Below are positions 1-12,789 of a stretch of 64,000 nt of DNA, in pieces. This stretch comes from Tubiluchus corallicola (Eukaryota; Priapulida; Priapulimorpha; Priapulimorphida; Tubiluchidae), in the NCBI GenBank assembly GCA_030141605.1, contig JAQGDQ010000012.1, positions 620,001 through 684,000 of the forward strand, read 5' to 3'. Position numbers and translations under genes: made by a program. The notes below the pieces were generated by a model. It was not told the DNA's origin. It made no database searches and was given only the letters and a program-made list of their open reading frames with translations. Position 1 is the stretch's first letter; the number at the start of each line of letters is the position of its first letter.

Positions 1-2557
1 GTATTCTTGGCGAATGCAGGTTAGCCTGTTGAATGAATATTAAAAATTATAATGAACAAAAGTAAGAGGCTGGCAAAGATCGCTGTACTTAACACTTGTT
101 TTTGATACCATGGAGTTTGGCTGACATTTGGAAAAAAGGAGGTCATGACCAACAATGACAAAAATGTATTTTTATTAAATTTGCAGTTAGAAATGAAAAG
201 ATCTTCATACAAAGTAGGCCCTAGGGAGGTCCTTTTGCAGTGTATACACATACAGGACTGTGTCTATATTAATGAAATTTGGCAAACTGTGTACCAACCT
301 ACATGTATATGAAACTCAAACCATCAATTCCAAGCTCATGATAATGTGGCTTCACAGTATTTGCCTTCGGTCGGCAGGCAGTCTAGTTAAACTTTTAATT
401 AAACCTCAAACTGCTATATAAAATTCAATTATCTGTTACAACCAAACTAATGATAGCGTGTAGCGTGTTTGAGTGTCCGCTTCCATACAATAAAAACAAT
501 AGTGCAAACTTGAGAGCACTACTGGTCAGATGAACTGGGTAACATGCAAAACAAAGAGAATATATATAAATATATAAATAATTCCCTTCTTTGAATAGTA
601 AACAATGTAGTTTTCCAACCTTTTTTCAAAGTATGTCATATATATGTTACAGGCAATGTGTAAAATTTAGACTTTGGATAAAATTCCTAGGCATTTCAGA
701 AGAAGTGAAATATTTTATTTTAACTGCAGTGTTTTCAAAATTTTACCTAGACATTTTGTATAATAGCCAGGACCTAGACATTATGTATGACAGCCAGGAC
801 CTATACTTATTGCAAAGAGTGGCTTTGACAGATTATAAAATGAACATAATTCGTGCTACCTCTAACCTTGCCTAGATTTTTTGTACAATACCCAGAACAA
901 TCTAGTAGTAATGTATTAAACTAAGCAAGGAGCTCAAGTAAATAGGTGAGTTAATTGTTTTACTGGTATCCTAAAAAACTTTTATAGAAAATAAAAATGA
1001 GTGACAGCAAGTAAATAATACAGAACTTAATTGACTTTAGAATAATTAAATGTTGCACAATCGATATACGCCTATCACAAATATGTCAAGCAGTTCACTT
1101 TCTAGCAGCATTAATTTTCCTTCTTGTATACACGGCATTATACGATTGCTTTTCTAAAGGTATTCACATGATTAAACAATTGCTGATATTTTTTGTCACT
1201 TAGAAAAAAGTGTTCATTGCTTTATTTGCCTGCTATTCAATGTAAAATCATTCTTTTTAAATCGTCATGTTTGAAGCAGAACTAGAATGAAAGTACTAAT
1301 GTCTTTGGATCTGGCACGTTCTTTTTCTCAGTTAATGAAATGGGGTCACAAAAAATTTATGTGAAGTGTTTACTGTTATCACGAAATCCGTTTTTTCGTA
1401 AAAATTTAGAATATGCATATTTGGAGCAGATCCATTCATATATTAGAATAAAAGAAACCCCAGCCATGCAACTGGTCAAATCCATTTAATGAGTACCATC
1501 ATTTAATGGCAATATTTGAGGGCCTTATTAGAAAACTGAAAAATTGGGCTCCGTTACGATCTGGGCAATGAGGAATAGCATCCTCTTGGAAAATTTCAGT
1601 CTCCTAAGGATATGACAGATTTCAAAGATAAATGTGACAACAATATCAAGAACAACATAACTAACTTTAAGGATACCATAATTTGTAGGGGATCCAAAAA
1701 CACAACACTTCTACAGCAGGCAGTAGCTGTGAATGAAACAACCAAGCAACCTAACCGTTTGCTTGAAATGTTAGTCACCTATTTTAACACACAAATTTGC
1801 AAGTACATACATAAAGCATGCCTTATTTCACACATTCTCTAGAACAAAATTGGCATTATATAAAATGCATAGGAAAATTTCATCAAAATAATTGATCATT
1901 TGTTTTACTTTCAAGTATATCCAAAACAAAAAAATTACGTGCTTTGCTTAATAAAACTTTTGCATTATATGCCTAGGAAAAGTCTAAAACAAATTATTTT
2001 AGACACTTTACTTGGTTTATTTTGGCACTAAATAAAATGTCTAGGCATTCTATAAAATACCCTGCCCGTTTCACACTTTGTCTGTAACATACACAATTGT
2101 TTTTTTATATAGATCTACACTCTGAGAAACTGGGACCCGAGCAGAGTCTATTATGCTTTATTAGATGATTGTCCAGTCCATTATTCTTTAGAATAATTCT
2201 TTAAGATCAGACACCAGAACCAGCATTTCTAAGTGTCTTTTCCACATTTTAATGGCATCTAAATCAACCTGCCCATAAAGAGGTGAACAATAATTTTCCT
2301 GAAATGGCAGTATGGTATATAAAACGGCCCAGAAGCAGTTTTCCTGGGTAATCACTCATTAACTTCAGTTGCGAAGCTGGTTGGAATTACTCAGCTATTG
2401 CCCCTGCACCAAGAAATTTGAGAATCATAAAATATTTTGATTTGACATTGAAAAGACAATTTCACCCGTAAAAAAGTATGAAATCACTTAATAATAATTA
2501 GGATATATAAACAGGTAGATATAAACTTGTATTCAATTTCACACAACAATCCGTTAC
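1..2557. other. Probable Fat-like cadherin intron, no exon seen
   Basis: This stretch lies downstream, on the minus strand, of the donor that ends the Fat-like exon at 2558, so it is most simply the following intron. I looked for the next cadherin-repeat exon on the minus strand and saw none. The short open frames on either strand have no recognisable domain and are AT-rich filler. A 27-bp minisatellite at about 745-825 is listed separately. Confidence 0.45.
745..825 (+). repeat. 27-bp minisatellite, about three copies
   Basis: Units start at 745, 772 and 799, each opening with the bases acctagac or acctatac and containing agccagg. A more decayed relative occurs near 868-898. Because 27 is divisible by three, the unit keeps a short plus-strand frame open as a 9-residue repeat, but nothing else supports coding. 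Confidence 0.6.
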
Positions 2558-3331
2558 CTGAGTGACAGTAATCTTTAATTTCACTGAGCTAGGTTTAGAC
2601 ACGTCACCAACTCGGAACTTTGGTCCACGGTCCTTGGCAATAACTGTTAACTCATATAAATGCTTCTGAGCATAGTTAAGCGGATGGGTCACTGTCACAA
2701 CACCAGTAGTTGGGTGAATAGCAAAAGCAGTTGTCCATTCCTTGAAACTGTAGTATATTTCACCATTTATGCCAAGATCAGCATCCGATGCACGCACTTG
2801 GAATATGCTCTGATGAAGAGCCGTGTCCTCACTTATATGAACATTTCTGTCATCATCGTAAAAAACCGGATTCAAGTCATTCGAATCTAGCACCGTTACT
2901 ATGACTTTGGTCGTAGTTTCAAGGTCAAGCCTTGAACGAACCATTGCACGCACAGTCAGAACATATGTGTCTTTATATTCGCGATTCAGGACATCAAAAA
3001 TGCCAGTTCGAGTTCGAATCCTTAGAAAGCAAAAATCACCTATTGTCCGAGCCTCTGCTTTGAAAAACTTTTTGTCTTCTCTACCCTGCAGAATTTTGTA
3101 CTTCACATCCCATTTTTCATTTGCAAAATAAATGCCCATTTTTTCCATTGGCTCCACATATGTCTGGCCAATAGAATTCTCGTAAATTGTCACATGGTAC
3201 TCTTCTTGCGTGAACACAAACAAATTTGCATTTTCACTGCAAACTCGATGGACGACCGTTAGTAGAAAGATTGTCCAAATATGGCGCCATTTCAGGACAG
3301 ACGAAGACGCCATCTTGTATTGTTAGTGCAC
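2558..3331 (-). CDS. Fat-like cadherin, first coding exon
   Basis: The ATG at 3313-3311 opens 252 codons that end exactly at a donor (exon end 2558, intron gtaac), phase 0. An acceptor 18 nt upstream of the ATG (exon start 3331) shows that a 5' UTR exon lies further upstream. Residues 1-26 form a signal peptide with a hydrophobic core at about 11-22. Two extracellular cadherin repeats follow (about 33-148 and 150-252), with the calcium-linker motif DSNDLNPVF at 143-151, DADLGINGE at 178-186 and AIHPTTGVV at 198-206. The stretch TIYENSIGQTYVE and the motif GDFCFLRIRT match the N-terminus of vertebrate FAT1-3 and fly Fat-like closely, unlike generic protocadherins. Known family role: giant single-pass adhesion and planar-polarity receptors. 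The remaining exons should lie at lower coordinates, beyond the window. The exact paralog cannot be set. Confidence 0.88.
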
Positions 3332-6300
3332 CTATTCAAAATAAAAAGTTAAAACATCATTTTATCATTTTAAGGCTAATTATGTTGTCTGCTTTCTGAA
3401 ACATCAGTTGGTTCTCACTCTCTTAACAATTATAACACGTTAAAAACAATACTGTGCAAAATTAGAAGGCGTTCAGTTCTCAAGTGTAGGACATCAACTA
3501 AGTAAAATCATATTTCCTCCGTATCAATCTAATACCCCTAGATCTAATTGTGTTTATGTTTCTTTTCGTACACTTTTTATGTAGTACTACTTTATAAATT
3601 TAAAATGTTACAACTAATTCTCCAATTAATTTATCCAGGTTTCAAATACTCAAAATGATAACGATACTGTGCAAATAAGCAAAATTTAGAACAGAAAGCA
3701 TAGTTTTAACAGAAATCTCACAAAGCAAATGTACTAGAAAACATGCAATCTGTCTGCACGTGAATCTCTAATGACAAGTGAGATAGTTTAGAAGTCTTAA
3801 AACATTCATACACGTTTTGGCTAACCTTCACCAATAGCAGTCCTTATGAACCACAGAGCGTAAATTTTAACTCCTACACAGGCTACTCACGGATACTTAA
3901 AATTTACCAATAGCTGCCAAAAGAACTGTCTGCATCTAACCTCTTCACTTCAGGTAGCTACAGTGGGATCACTTGCAACCACTTTTCCTGGCAGAGGGGT
4001 CTAAATAAACACCCATCTAAAGCTAACAACGGTTTCTGGGAACACCTGCGAGAACAGAACCAGTTTGGATCAAGAAAACAACAGAGAGAGAGTAATGTCA
4101 ATAGCATAAACCATGCAATGCCAATGATGAAATGCAAGTTCAGTCAGTGAACAAGCAACATGACATTGACTTCGCACTGGATTAACATCCAGGTATATTG
4201 TCGAGTTAAGGATGTAGGTTTTGTTGCCATGCTTGAGGCCGTCTATTTCGAATTTAAGTACCAGAATGAATAGCAGGGCACCAAAATGTGACAACGAAAA
4301 TGCGATCACCCGACCGCAAGTTTGCAAGAAGACTACGTTTTTATATTCTGCAATGTTCATTGATCTAGAGATAGATCAAGAGATATTGATCTAAACAATT
4401 TCACCAGTCAGAAGGACAAGCGGTGACCGTTGCTCCAGGTAAAATCATCGATCAGTAGCAAAGATTTAATGTAAACAAGCGGAAATGGAAGTGAGACGAC
4501 GATCAAACAAAAACGAGTCATATTATCAATGATTCGATATCGTAGCATCAAATGAATGGGGAAGTTACACATGTATAAGGTCATTAAATATTAATGCGCA
4601 CTGTGCATTATTTTACAATTTCTGAAAACATCCACAATCACTCGCCAAAACAATTTCAATATACTTCAACAGGGTCGGCAAGGTGATTTCTGTCTTAGAC
4701 ATGACCGTTTGTTGATAACAACATTCGGGCCTTTGTGATGGACCATTTCACCCCATTTTAATTGAACCTAGGGCGGCTAGGTTTCAAAGAACCAATAATC
4801 AATTCTCATCGAAAACAAGATTTTCGACCATTGCACATTTTAACTATTTTAACATTTTATGAAACCTACATAAAAAAACACCGGTAGGTGACTGAAGCCG
4901 ATTGTTTAGGTCTGTCTATCACAAATGTGGTGGCTCAGGTGTGGTTAACTAAATTGGCGAGTACAAAAATTATACGCTTCTTTCAAAATCAAACCGAAGA
5001 ATTTTTTGTGGAGCCACAGGTCTTACAAAATTCAGTGGTCAAAAATTATTTTCCTGATGGCTGTGGTGAGGAGGTTAATGGGCTCTGGGAGCTCAAGTTG
5101 AATTTGAGTGCGCTTCAAACAAAGATGCTAAAATGCAATGAGCTCTACTGTGAAATAATTCGTAACATGCCAAACATATTTTTATAGTTTATAATACCTA
5201 ATATAGTGGCAATTTACAGGCCATGCTGGATTTCGTCGGTGTTGTTACCACCATCATCACAATTACCGTCACTTCATCACGGCAAAAGCAACCAACATCT
5301 ACCTTAGGAACAGCGGCTTGCACAGCAGACAAAGACAGTACAGTGAAGTGCACAAAAAGCCGACGGCCAAGGTTTGGTTACCGCTGTAAAGCTATTAGAC
5401 TGAAACTAACATGGATAAATTTCAAATTTGCCCCGAGGCAAAAACTTAAACGCTCCCGTTGAGTACCTACCAACGAAGATGAACTAATCCTGGGCAAAAG
5501 TGAGCCGATGGGACCAAAAGATATTGCTAGAAAGTTGTATTAAGCGCAGACACAGTCATGGTTTAGATAGTTTAGCATAGACACAGCTTAGCATGATCAT
5601 TCAATTTTTTTATTTAACAAAAAAACGACAGTCATATACGAGATCAACAACTTGGCCCTTATTCCGCATGGTGGATGATCCAACAACAAGTTATTAATGT
5701 CAGATAAAGACAAAAAGGGGAGCGTATAATTAAACTGGAAGCAGAGATAATATGAAAGATAATTATTGGCAACCAATATATCAAAATCAAAGCACATAGG
5801 CTTAAAAACAAATCAAAACACGCATAAAGAGCTGCACACTCAATTTCTAATAAGTTGTTAAACTGAACATAATTTAGTCAGTCACAGTATCAGCATTCAT
5901 CACTGTTCAGACAATCAACTTCCAACAACTGAAATCTTACTAGAATATACTTATCCCTGCATGGTATTTACAATTTACAGGTGACTTGATGTATTTGCAA
6001 ACTTGGCAAAATCGCTGTCTGTACTGATGTTACAGTATCTAGGTCAGAATCACAAAATAAGTTACTATTGATTAGCGTAGGATGGTCTAGGTCAGGGAGG
6101 CGTGTCGGTAGATTCTAGATTTTACCACCACAGCAACCACAGGTTGGCGTGGCCCATGGGAATAAACTAGTGGCAAATAATATCAGTTAGTCGTAAATCA
6201 TGGCTTATAAAGATAAGCGGTGCGTCATCGGCTAAGAATTTAACCCTTGCTCCCTACAGGTATACTAAATCAAATGCTGTAGCGCCGTATTACAAGCGCA

Positions 6301-8535
6301 GTACCTTTTAAATAATAAAATTCCACAAAAGCTGCAAGTTTCCACTTTTTCTACCGAAAAAAAGATTTGCAGTTAGAAAATACTAAATGCCCTTCAATTA
6401 GAAATTCTACTAAACACTCCAATTCACTTAACGCAAGCTATATATAGCTCATTTTAACTTAAACGAGCCAAAAAGTGATTTGTGATACTCGATCAGGATC
6501 GCCTGTATTTATTTGGTTAAGACAAAAATCACAAAACTGTTCAACACACAGTAGGAAAAAGATACGCCACAATGTCTCTCAGCTCACAAAATAATATAAC
6601 TTCAATTTCTACAGTTTCTGCCAAGAAGCAACCTGACTGTATAGGGTATTTTATCACAGAAGTTCAACATGCATAGTCTTATAGCTTGCGTATTGGTTTT
6701 GTTTGTGCTGCCAATGAAGACTGTGTTGACATTCGTATGATTCCATTCGTATCTTGTGTATATAGAACTAATTGATTACTGCACACAGCGTCGCAATATT
6801 GGCACTTTGAAGTGCAGTGGTCTTTGTTTGCTCTGTCAGTACCAGGGTGTGACGCAGAGTGCTGATACGGATCTTCTAGAACTTACGAAGTCCTATACGA
6901 GACTAGCAAACTTCAAAAACATTAAAACCTTTCGGAAATTTTGCTTACTACAATGAAAGTTACTCTATGCATGCAATGTACGTTACACACAGGGATAACA
7001 CAACTTGGTAAGTCTGCTGACACAAATGTTCGGTCTCTCCTTTATCCCACGCCTCGACTAGCTTGAAACACAACTCCTCAGGATAATACAAACACAATCC
7101 TACAGTACTTGCTAGACGGTTTATATCAGATCTATTTCGATTAGAAATAATCCGGCGTAGACAAACCCAAGGGATATTGTAGGCCCTTTTGCCAAACACA
7201 CAACATACACCAGTAAGTAACCTTGACATTTTGGGTTCGGAACATGGTGAGACGCCAAGGTCATGAAAACGGGCAATGGATACTGGGCACCGAATATTCG
7301 GATATTGAGAAATGTTAAATAAGCAAACTTATCCATTTAGTTTTAGCATTAAACTTGAATCGTAAGAACAGCCCACACCTTCCACAATGATTTTCATTGG
7401 CTTAGATAGTTCACTTCCCATTCAGTTTTACTGATCACTAAAAACTAGTAACAATGTTAATGTACAACCAAATTTACAGAAATAATATGTGGACCGTATC
7501 AAAGTATTCACAGACCATCACACTGTCACTATAAAAAACTTCATCAGCGCAGAAAACATATTTTTGTATAATATAAAAATGGCATAAAAGACCATGTCTC
7601 AGTTTCAAAATTTTTATACTGGCTTTCGCTGTGACCCGATGTCAATATGTACCCTAAACTATACTACATAGGCATCAAAAATAGCTTGCTCAATGGCATT
7701 GTATGACTTTCTTCCGCGGATGCTAAATTTATAGACATATACTGTGTTGCTATAAATTCTTTGTCACATTTTCGTGTGGCTAAAATGAAACAGGCGATGA
7801 CATGATAATAATAAGTGACATTAACAAGAAATGTGGGGCCCATTAAAACGGAGCATTGAATAATATGAAAGCTACATAACGCTCTCGTTAGCATCATCCT
7901 TATCATCATTTCCATTATTTTGTATTATCACAGTTTTATAGTGAGTAATGCACACTCACTAGGCTCTTGAAAAATAGTTTCCACTAAGTTAATTATTGTT
8001 AATAATTAATAAATTAAAAAAATATTTAAATTTTGAACACAACAGCAAGATTTAATGAACAATGACTTAAGTAACTGTTAAGAAAAATACACTTTGTGCA
8101 TAAGCTCCAAACCTATCTCTGCAGTTCCAGTTTAGGTAAAATAGTAACTATGTAATTCAATCACCGCCTTTAGCCGGGAACCAGCAATTACGCAATTACA
8201 AGTACAGCCCGGCAGGTAAAAGCTGTCTACCTACGTGACACATTTCTCAGAATATTCCCACGAGTGAGCAAACCCTATTAGCTGAACTAATATGGTCATA
8301 AACCAGATTGTGGAACGTATTGACGAGTACTTGTTCCTAGTTGTTGTGTAATTAATGCAAAAGCTCCTAAGACGCCTAGCTGATATGACACGCAATTCTT
8401 ATAATAGCGTAATAAGAACTAGTTTTACCCTAACGAGATAACCATTTATATTTGCAAACCAATAAATACGAAGAAATTTGAAAGCCTGTTTTCACAACCG
8501 TCGGTAACAGATAGTGAGCAGAAAATTTTTGGCTA
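3332..8535. other. Upstream of Fat-like exon, no supported gene
   Basis: This is AT-rich DNA containing, or upstream of, the 5' UTR intron of the Fat-like gene. Several open frames of 65-99 codons occur (4070-4360 minus, 4888-5187 plus, 5223-5462 plus, 6960-7229 minus). The frames at 4888 and 5223 each follow an AG preceded by a plausible acceptor context, and the one at 6960 has a protein-like composition. None carries a motif I recognise and none joins a partner exon convincingly, so I do not call them genes. Confidence 0.4.
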
Positions 8536-8790
8536 CATTTATTTATTTACAAATAACACAGTTTTTGCCATAAAGACTTTTGACCTGTGGAATCTTGTTT
8601 CCAGACATCTGGTAAAGCTCTGAGGGTCAACCTCTGCGGGGTGATGTACAGGGAAGTACATGAACCGGTTTGTGTCGCTTACACGTGGAATACACATGGA
8701 TAATGTTAACCGCTGGTAGCCATTAACTACAGGGAAGTTGAGATTTTTCAAGTTGTGCAGATGTGAAAAATGCTGCAATAGATACAAATC
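8536..8790 (-). CDS. Candidate terminal coding exon, unknown protein
   Basis: An acceptor (tgttgtgtag) ends at 8791, and the exon beginning at 8790 is open for 84 codons to a TAA that overlaps an AATAAA-type signal, a typical 3' terminal exon arrangement. The peptide contains the stretches LHNLKNLNFPVVNGYQRLTL and RFMYFPVHHPAEVDPQSF and ends VFMAKTVLFVNK. I recognise no family. The frame begins in phase 0, compatible with the phase-0 donor of the candidate first exon at 12727-12789 on the same strand, but other exons could lie between. Alternative: a chance open frame; its length and signals make it better than most here. Confidence 0.4.
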
Positions 8791-11700
8791 CTACACAACA
8801 TGAGAACTCTCGTGCGTTTGTGCGCGATTAGTCATTTCGTGGGGTCAGTATTTAGAACTTAGACAAATGTGTCTGCATTTTTATATGTAAAAATTACTCA
8901 CAATAAATTTTAAGTTTTCCCTACTGAAATAAGTCATCAAATCATAACCGTCAACTTAGACAAATGTGTCTGCATTTTTATATGTAAAAATTAATCACAA
9001 TAAATTTTAAGTTTTCCCTACTGAAATAACTCATCAAATCATAACCGTCAGCTAACTCGTGTCCAGGCACACCACCAAGCATTACCTCGCTTGGCAATTA
9101 TAGTTGGCCCTCACTCTGCCTGCCATTGCAAATGTAGTGACAGCTCAATTAGCAGTCTAATGGGTTTTTTTATATTATCATTTTAATAATTACAGAAATG
9201 TAAAACTTAAACACAACGCGTAATACCCAACAGTCACAGGGAACAATCTACCACCTTTCAAGACACATATTAACGTGTTGCGGGTAACACTTGACGCCGT
9301 TCGATGAATTTAAAAAGAACATAAACATTGCAAAAATAAGCTATTTGATATTTTTGCTAATTCAAATTACTCCTACAGACTGGCTATTAGCACATAATGC
9401 AATAACTATAACACAAACTGTTTTTATTGATTTCAAAGTGTCGCATTTTGAGAACTTAGCACCCATTATATTCTTGAGTTTTATTTTCAGATCGTAACAG
9501 CGCAAATGTCTCGGCTGCTTCCTCTCACTGGAGTTACATACCAAAAACTACAACCATTCTTTGAGCATGATAATAATGTATCCATAAATCTTGAACGAAG
9601 GCCACAAACATCATTTGCGTAATATTAAAGCAATTATTTTAACCTGCTTGGTAATAAACCAAATATGTAACATAAAAGAGCTCATGTCATCTAGTGCAGC
9701 TATCATATCATTCTTCCATCATCGGTTAGTCAAACCCGAACCAACCGTTAGGGGCATATCCACAAAGTCGAGCAAAAGCCGTATATAAGAGTCGTTATAC
9801 TAGGAAAATTCTGCAAAACTGCGGCAAAATTGGCATAATAATGAGCAAGGCCACACATAGAATTGCCAGTAATATACGTAATGAGAACTCAACCATTACA
9901 CGACAATATATTAAAGAGATGACACCAAGGTGAAATCATACTAAAATCAAATTGTAATTAGGTGGCATAATAGTGACAAATGTCTTATACCGCGGCTTAT
10001 TTTGTAGGTTTTTACAAGACAATATGCCAACCAGCTATGTTTTACTAGGAATTCAATTTCTGATGAAAGCAGCAATTCGCAATTCGTTAAATGGTATCGT
10101 TAAAAGCTTTGATACGATAAAATTGCACCCACTTAATGATATAACAATTACCTTTTATACTTTTCCCAACAAAAAATAAAATTTTGAAATTAGAATGAAA
10201 GAAATGAAAGCTAAATTAACATTTTACGAGATTTACGCAAATTACCTGAACTAGTGAAAGGAGGTACATGGATATTATTAATATTAACACTAAGTTTTAA
10301 TCAATTATTACAAGTTCTGTTTTTAAAGTTAATTAACCCGAAAAGAGATTGAGCTCACAATTGGTGCTTGGCAGTCCGTTTCATTTAATGATTTTTGCTG
10401 CACATATAATTATTGAAACGAAGAGTAATTCAGTTTACGACTTTAAACCTTCCTAAGGGATTGGGTTATTGTTCGTCCATATAACGGCGTGACAATTTAG
10501 TCATACAAAAAATACGCAAATGTTCGTGCGGAGAATGCATGTAGATAACAAACAACAATTAAAGTCATCGACCATAGAGCCCAATAAAACTACAACCGTT
10601 TTGGGCTCGGCCTCTAGTGAGTTACAGCTTTAGTGAGCACCAACCACCAGCAACATTGAACAACACATAGTGTATATATATTCCAAATCAACATAAAATG
10701 TCAACAGTCACCCTACACAGAGAAAACCATAAATCGACGCGAAAACTGGCCACCAGCATACGAACAAAGGGAAATAAGGTCCTTGTGTGTTACCACAAGG
10801 TTGGGTAATTAAAGGCAAATTATAAGCACAACGGGTACCATAATGGCAAATGGCAATCAATATCAGTGAATGAAAATGTGCTAGATAGGACTGCCGACTG
10901 CCACTTGTGATTAAACTAAAATCCGCAGCTTCTCATTAGATTAAATGTAACTTTTTAGAACACAACACTGATTTCTACTTCACTAGTAATGGTGTAAACT
11001 ATTTACAAAATGTCAGGAATGGCCTTGACTTCGACTAAAGATTTGTCCATCCAAAAGAAAATTTTCTGTTTGATTTATATACAAAAATGATGCCGTTCAC
11101 AAATTTTCTTAACTCAAGTTTTCTAGGATGTTGAAGGACAGTAATTTCGTATACATCTGTTTGTTGCTGAATAAAAAAAAACCACAATTAAAAAACAAGA
11201 AAAAAGAAAAAATTTCTAATCGCGAGATTTTTTATTCATGTAATGTAATATATTTCTTATTTCTTTATATTATCACTATTCTTGTTACTAAGAATCAATA
11301 TGTGTTACTTACTCAAAAATATTGTTATTACTGTCTATGTTTACTATTTAGTTTATAATAACTACCAGTACACTTCGAAGGAATCAAAGTTTATTTATCT
11401 GAATGGAACAAGTACAGCAGACACCTTTTTTCATACCTAGCAGCAATTCTTAAGCGACAGTAAGCCCACGAAAAGCGTTCTGGAGCAGCTTCTGCATAAC
11501 CAACCACAATAGTATTATTGTTGTCTATCAGGCTTGCAAATCTTGCAAGGTACAGCAAGTAACAGAGCGCAGCAAGTCAGCAACCCTTGTCGTGAATTCG
11601 CTCTCCCAGCTTTCCTCGCGTGGTAAAAGGGTCAATTCTTTTCTTAACTCACGTTTTCTCAGACTGCAGAGCAAACAGCAAAAAGACGTCTGTAATTTGA

Positions 11701-12726
11701 TTTTAGAAAGCGAGAAAAAACTCATCATGTTTGTTATTGGGCGGGTGAGCCTGAGCCATGGAGTTGTAAATGCGTTAATATCAAACGACAAATACTGTGG
11801 CTGGGTTAAAAACTCCACGCTGCTCACGTGACGACGCCTGGAATGTGTGTCTGTGTTTGTATGATACAGCAGCCTCAGAAAACGCATGTACCGATCACGC
11901 CATTATTATTATGTACCTGCCTGTTTACAGACTGTAGCTGCAATAATGCTGTTTGCCCCTAGTTGCCTCTTTCAGTACGAGCATCGTAATCAAGTCGCTT
12001 CTGTTGCTGTTAATATGAATCGAACCTGTATACAGCGCAAAAAATCGCAATACTAAGAAAATTACAACTGTGAGACATCCAACGAGACGATAATCAAACA
12101 ACGACTTTTAAAAATCACCAGAAAAAAATAATATAATATTCAATATAGGCTTTCTATCTTTTCAGAAAAGCTTACATATTACTTAGTTCGGTGATTAGAA
12201 GTTGTAAGTCAATCTACAAAAGCTGCTGGGAAAAGCTGTGCATATTTTCCCCGTACATAATTAAACCGATTATCTTCCTCTTACAGAACGTTTTAAGCAA
12301 CATCAAGACAGTATCAAAAATGACAAATTAAACAACAGCACCAGATTAGTCATCTTGTACTCCTACACAATACAAGGCACATGCTACATACATGTATTGC
12401 TGTGCGAGCATTTCATATTGCAAAAGAAAAAACAAAAAACAAGGTAAATCGTACCCGACAACAGCTGCACTAAGTCTTGTTAACCCCAAACTTATTTCCA
12501 GTTTTAACGTCTGCAAAAGTCTAGCACTGCAAATTATTTCATCTAAATTTAACAATACATTTTACACCGACTATTAAAATTTCTTCAGAAAACTAACTGT
12601 CGCGGTTCAAAAAACAACAACTATTAAACCACTAAACACTCATCAAATTAACATCAACCGTATTCTACTCGGCGACAGTCTCGGTCAACCAAAATACTAC
12701 ATAGCGCGACCACAGCTTCTGTTTAC
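8791..12726. other. Mostly non-coding, possible intron of minus-strand gene
   Basis: This interval lies between the two candidate exons of an unidentified minus-strand gene. Apart from the 97-bp duplication at its left end it holds AT-rich sequence and short unsupported frames. The longest, on the minus strand at 11528-11887 (about 119 codons), is less AT-rich than its surroundings but has no recognisable domain and no clear splice sites. A weak exon-like stretch on the minus strand near 12460-12530 does not join in frame with the candidate exon at 12727. Confidence 0.35.
8856..9049 (+). repeat. Tandem duplication, 97-bp unit, two copies
   Basis: Copy 1 (about 8856-8952) and copy 2 (8953-9049) both start with aacttagacaaatgtgtctg and end with catcaaatcataaccgtca. 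I see two or three substitutions between copies, so this is a young duplication in non-coding DNA. Confidence 0.85.
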
Positions 12727-12789
12727 CTTGTATTTCCAGACGAAACAAACCGAACGAAACAACTGAAATATGCTAACTGCTGCCGCCAT
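12727..12789 (-). CDS. Candidate first coding exon of unknown gene
   Basis: The ATG at 12789-12787 starts 21 codons (MAAAVSIFQLF, then RSVCFVWKYK) that end exactly at a donor reading AAG then gtaaac, phase 0. The peptide has arginine and lysine, no acidic residue, and alternates hydrophobic and basic residues, which fits a mitochondrial presequence, though 21 residues are too few to be sure. The start lies in TAGATGGCGGC, similar to the YY1-type initiator found around the ATG of many housekeeping genes. A possible terminal exon lies at 8536-8790. Confidence 0.4.

Noticed and set aside
11528-11887. 119-codon minus-strand ORF
   Set aside because: Longest frame in the region and less AT-rich, but with no domain and no splice partner. 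Kept only as a remark.
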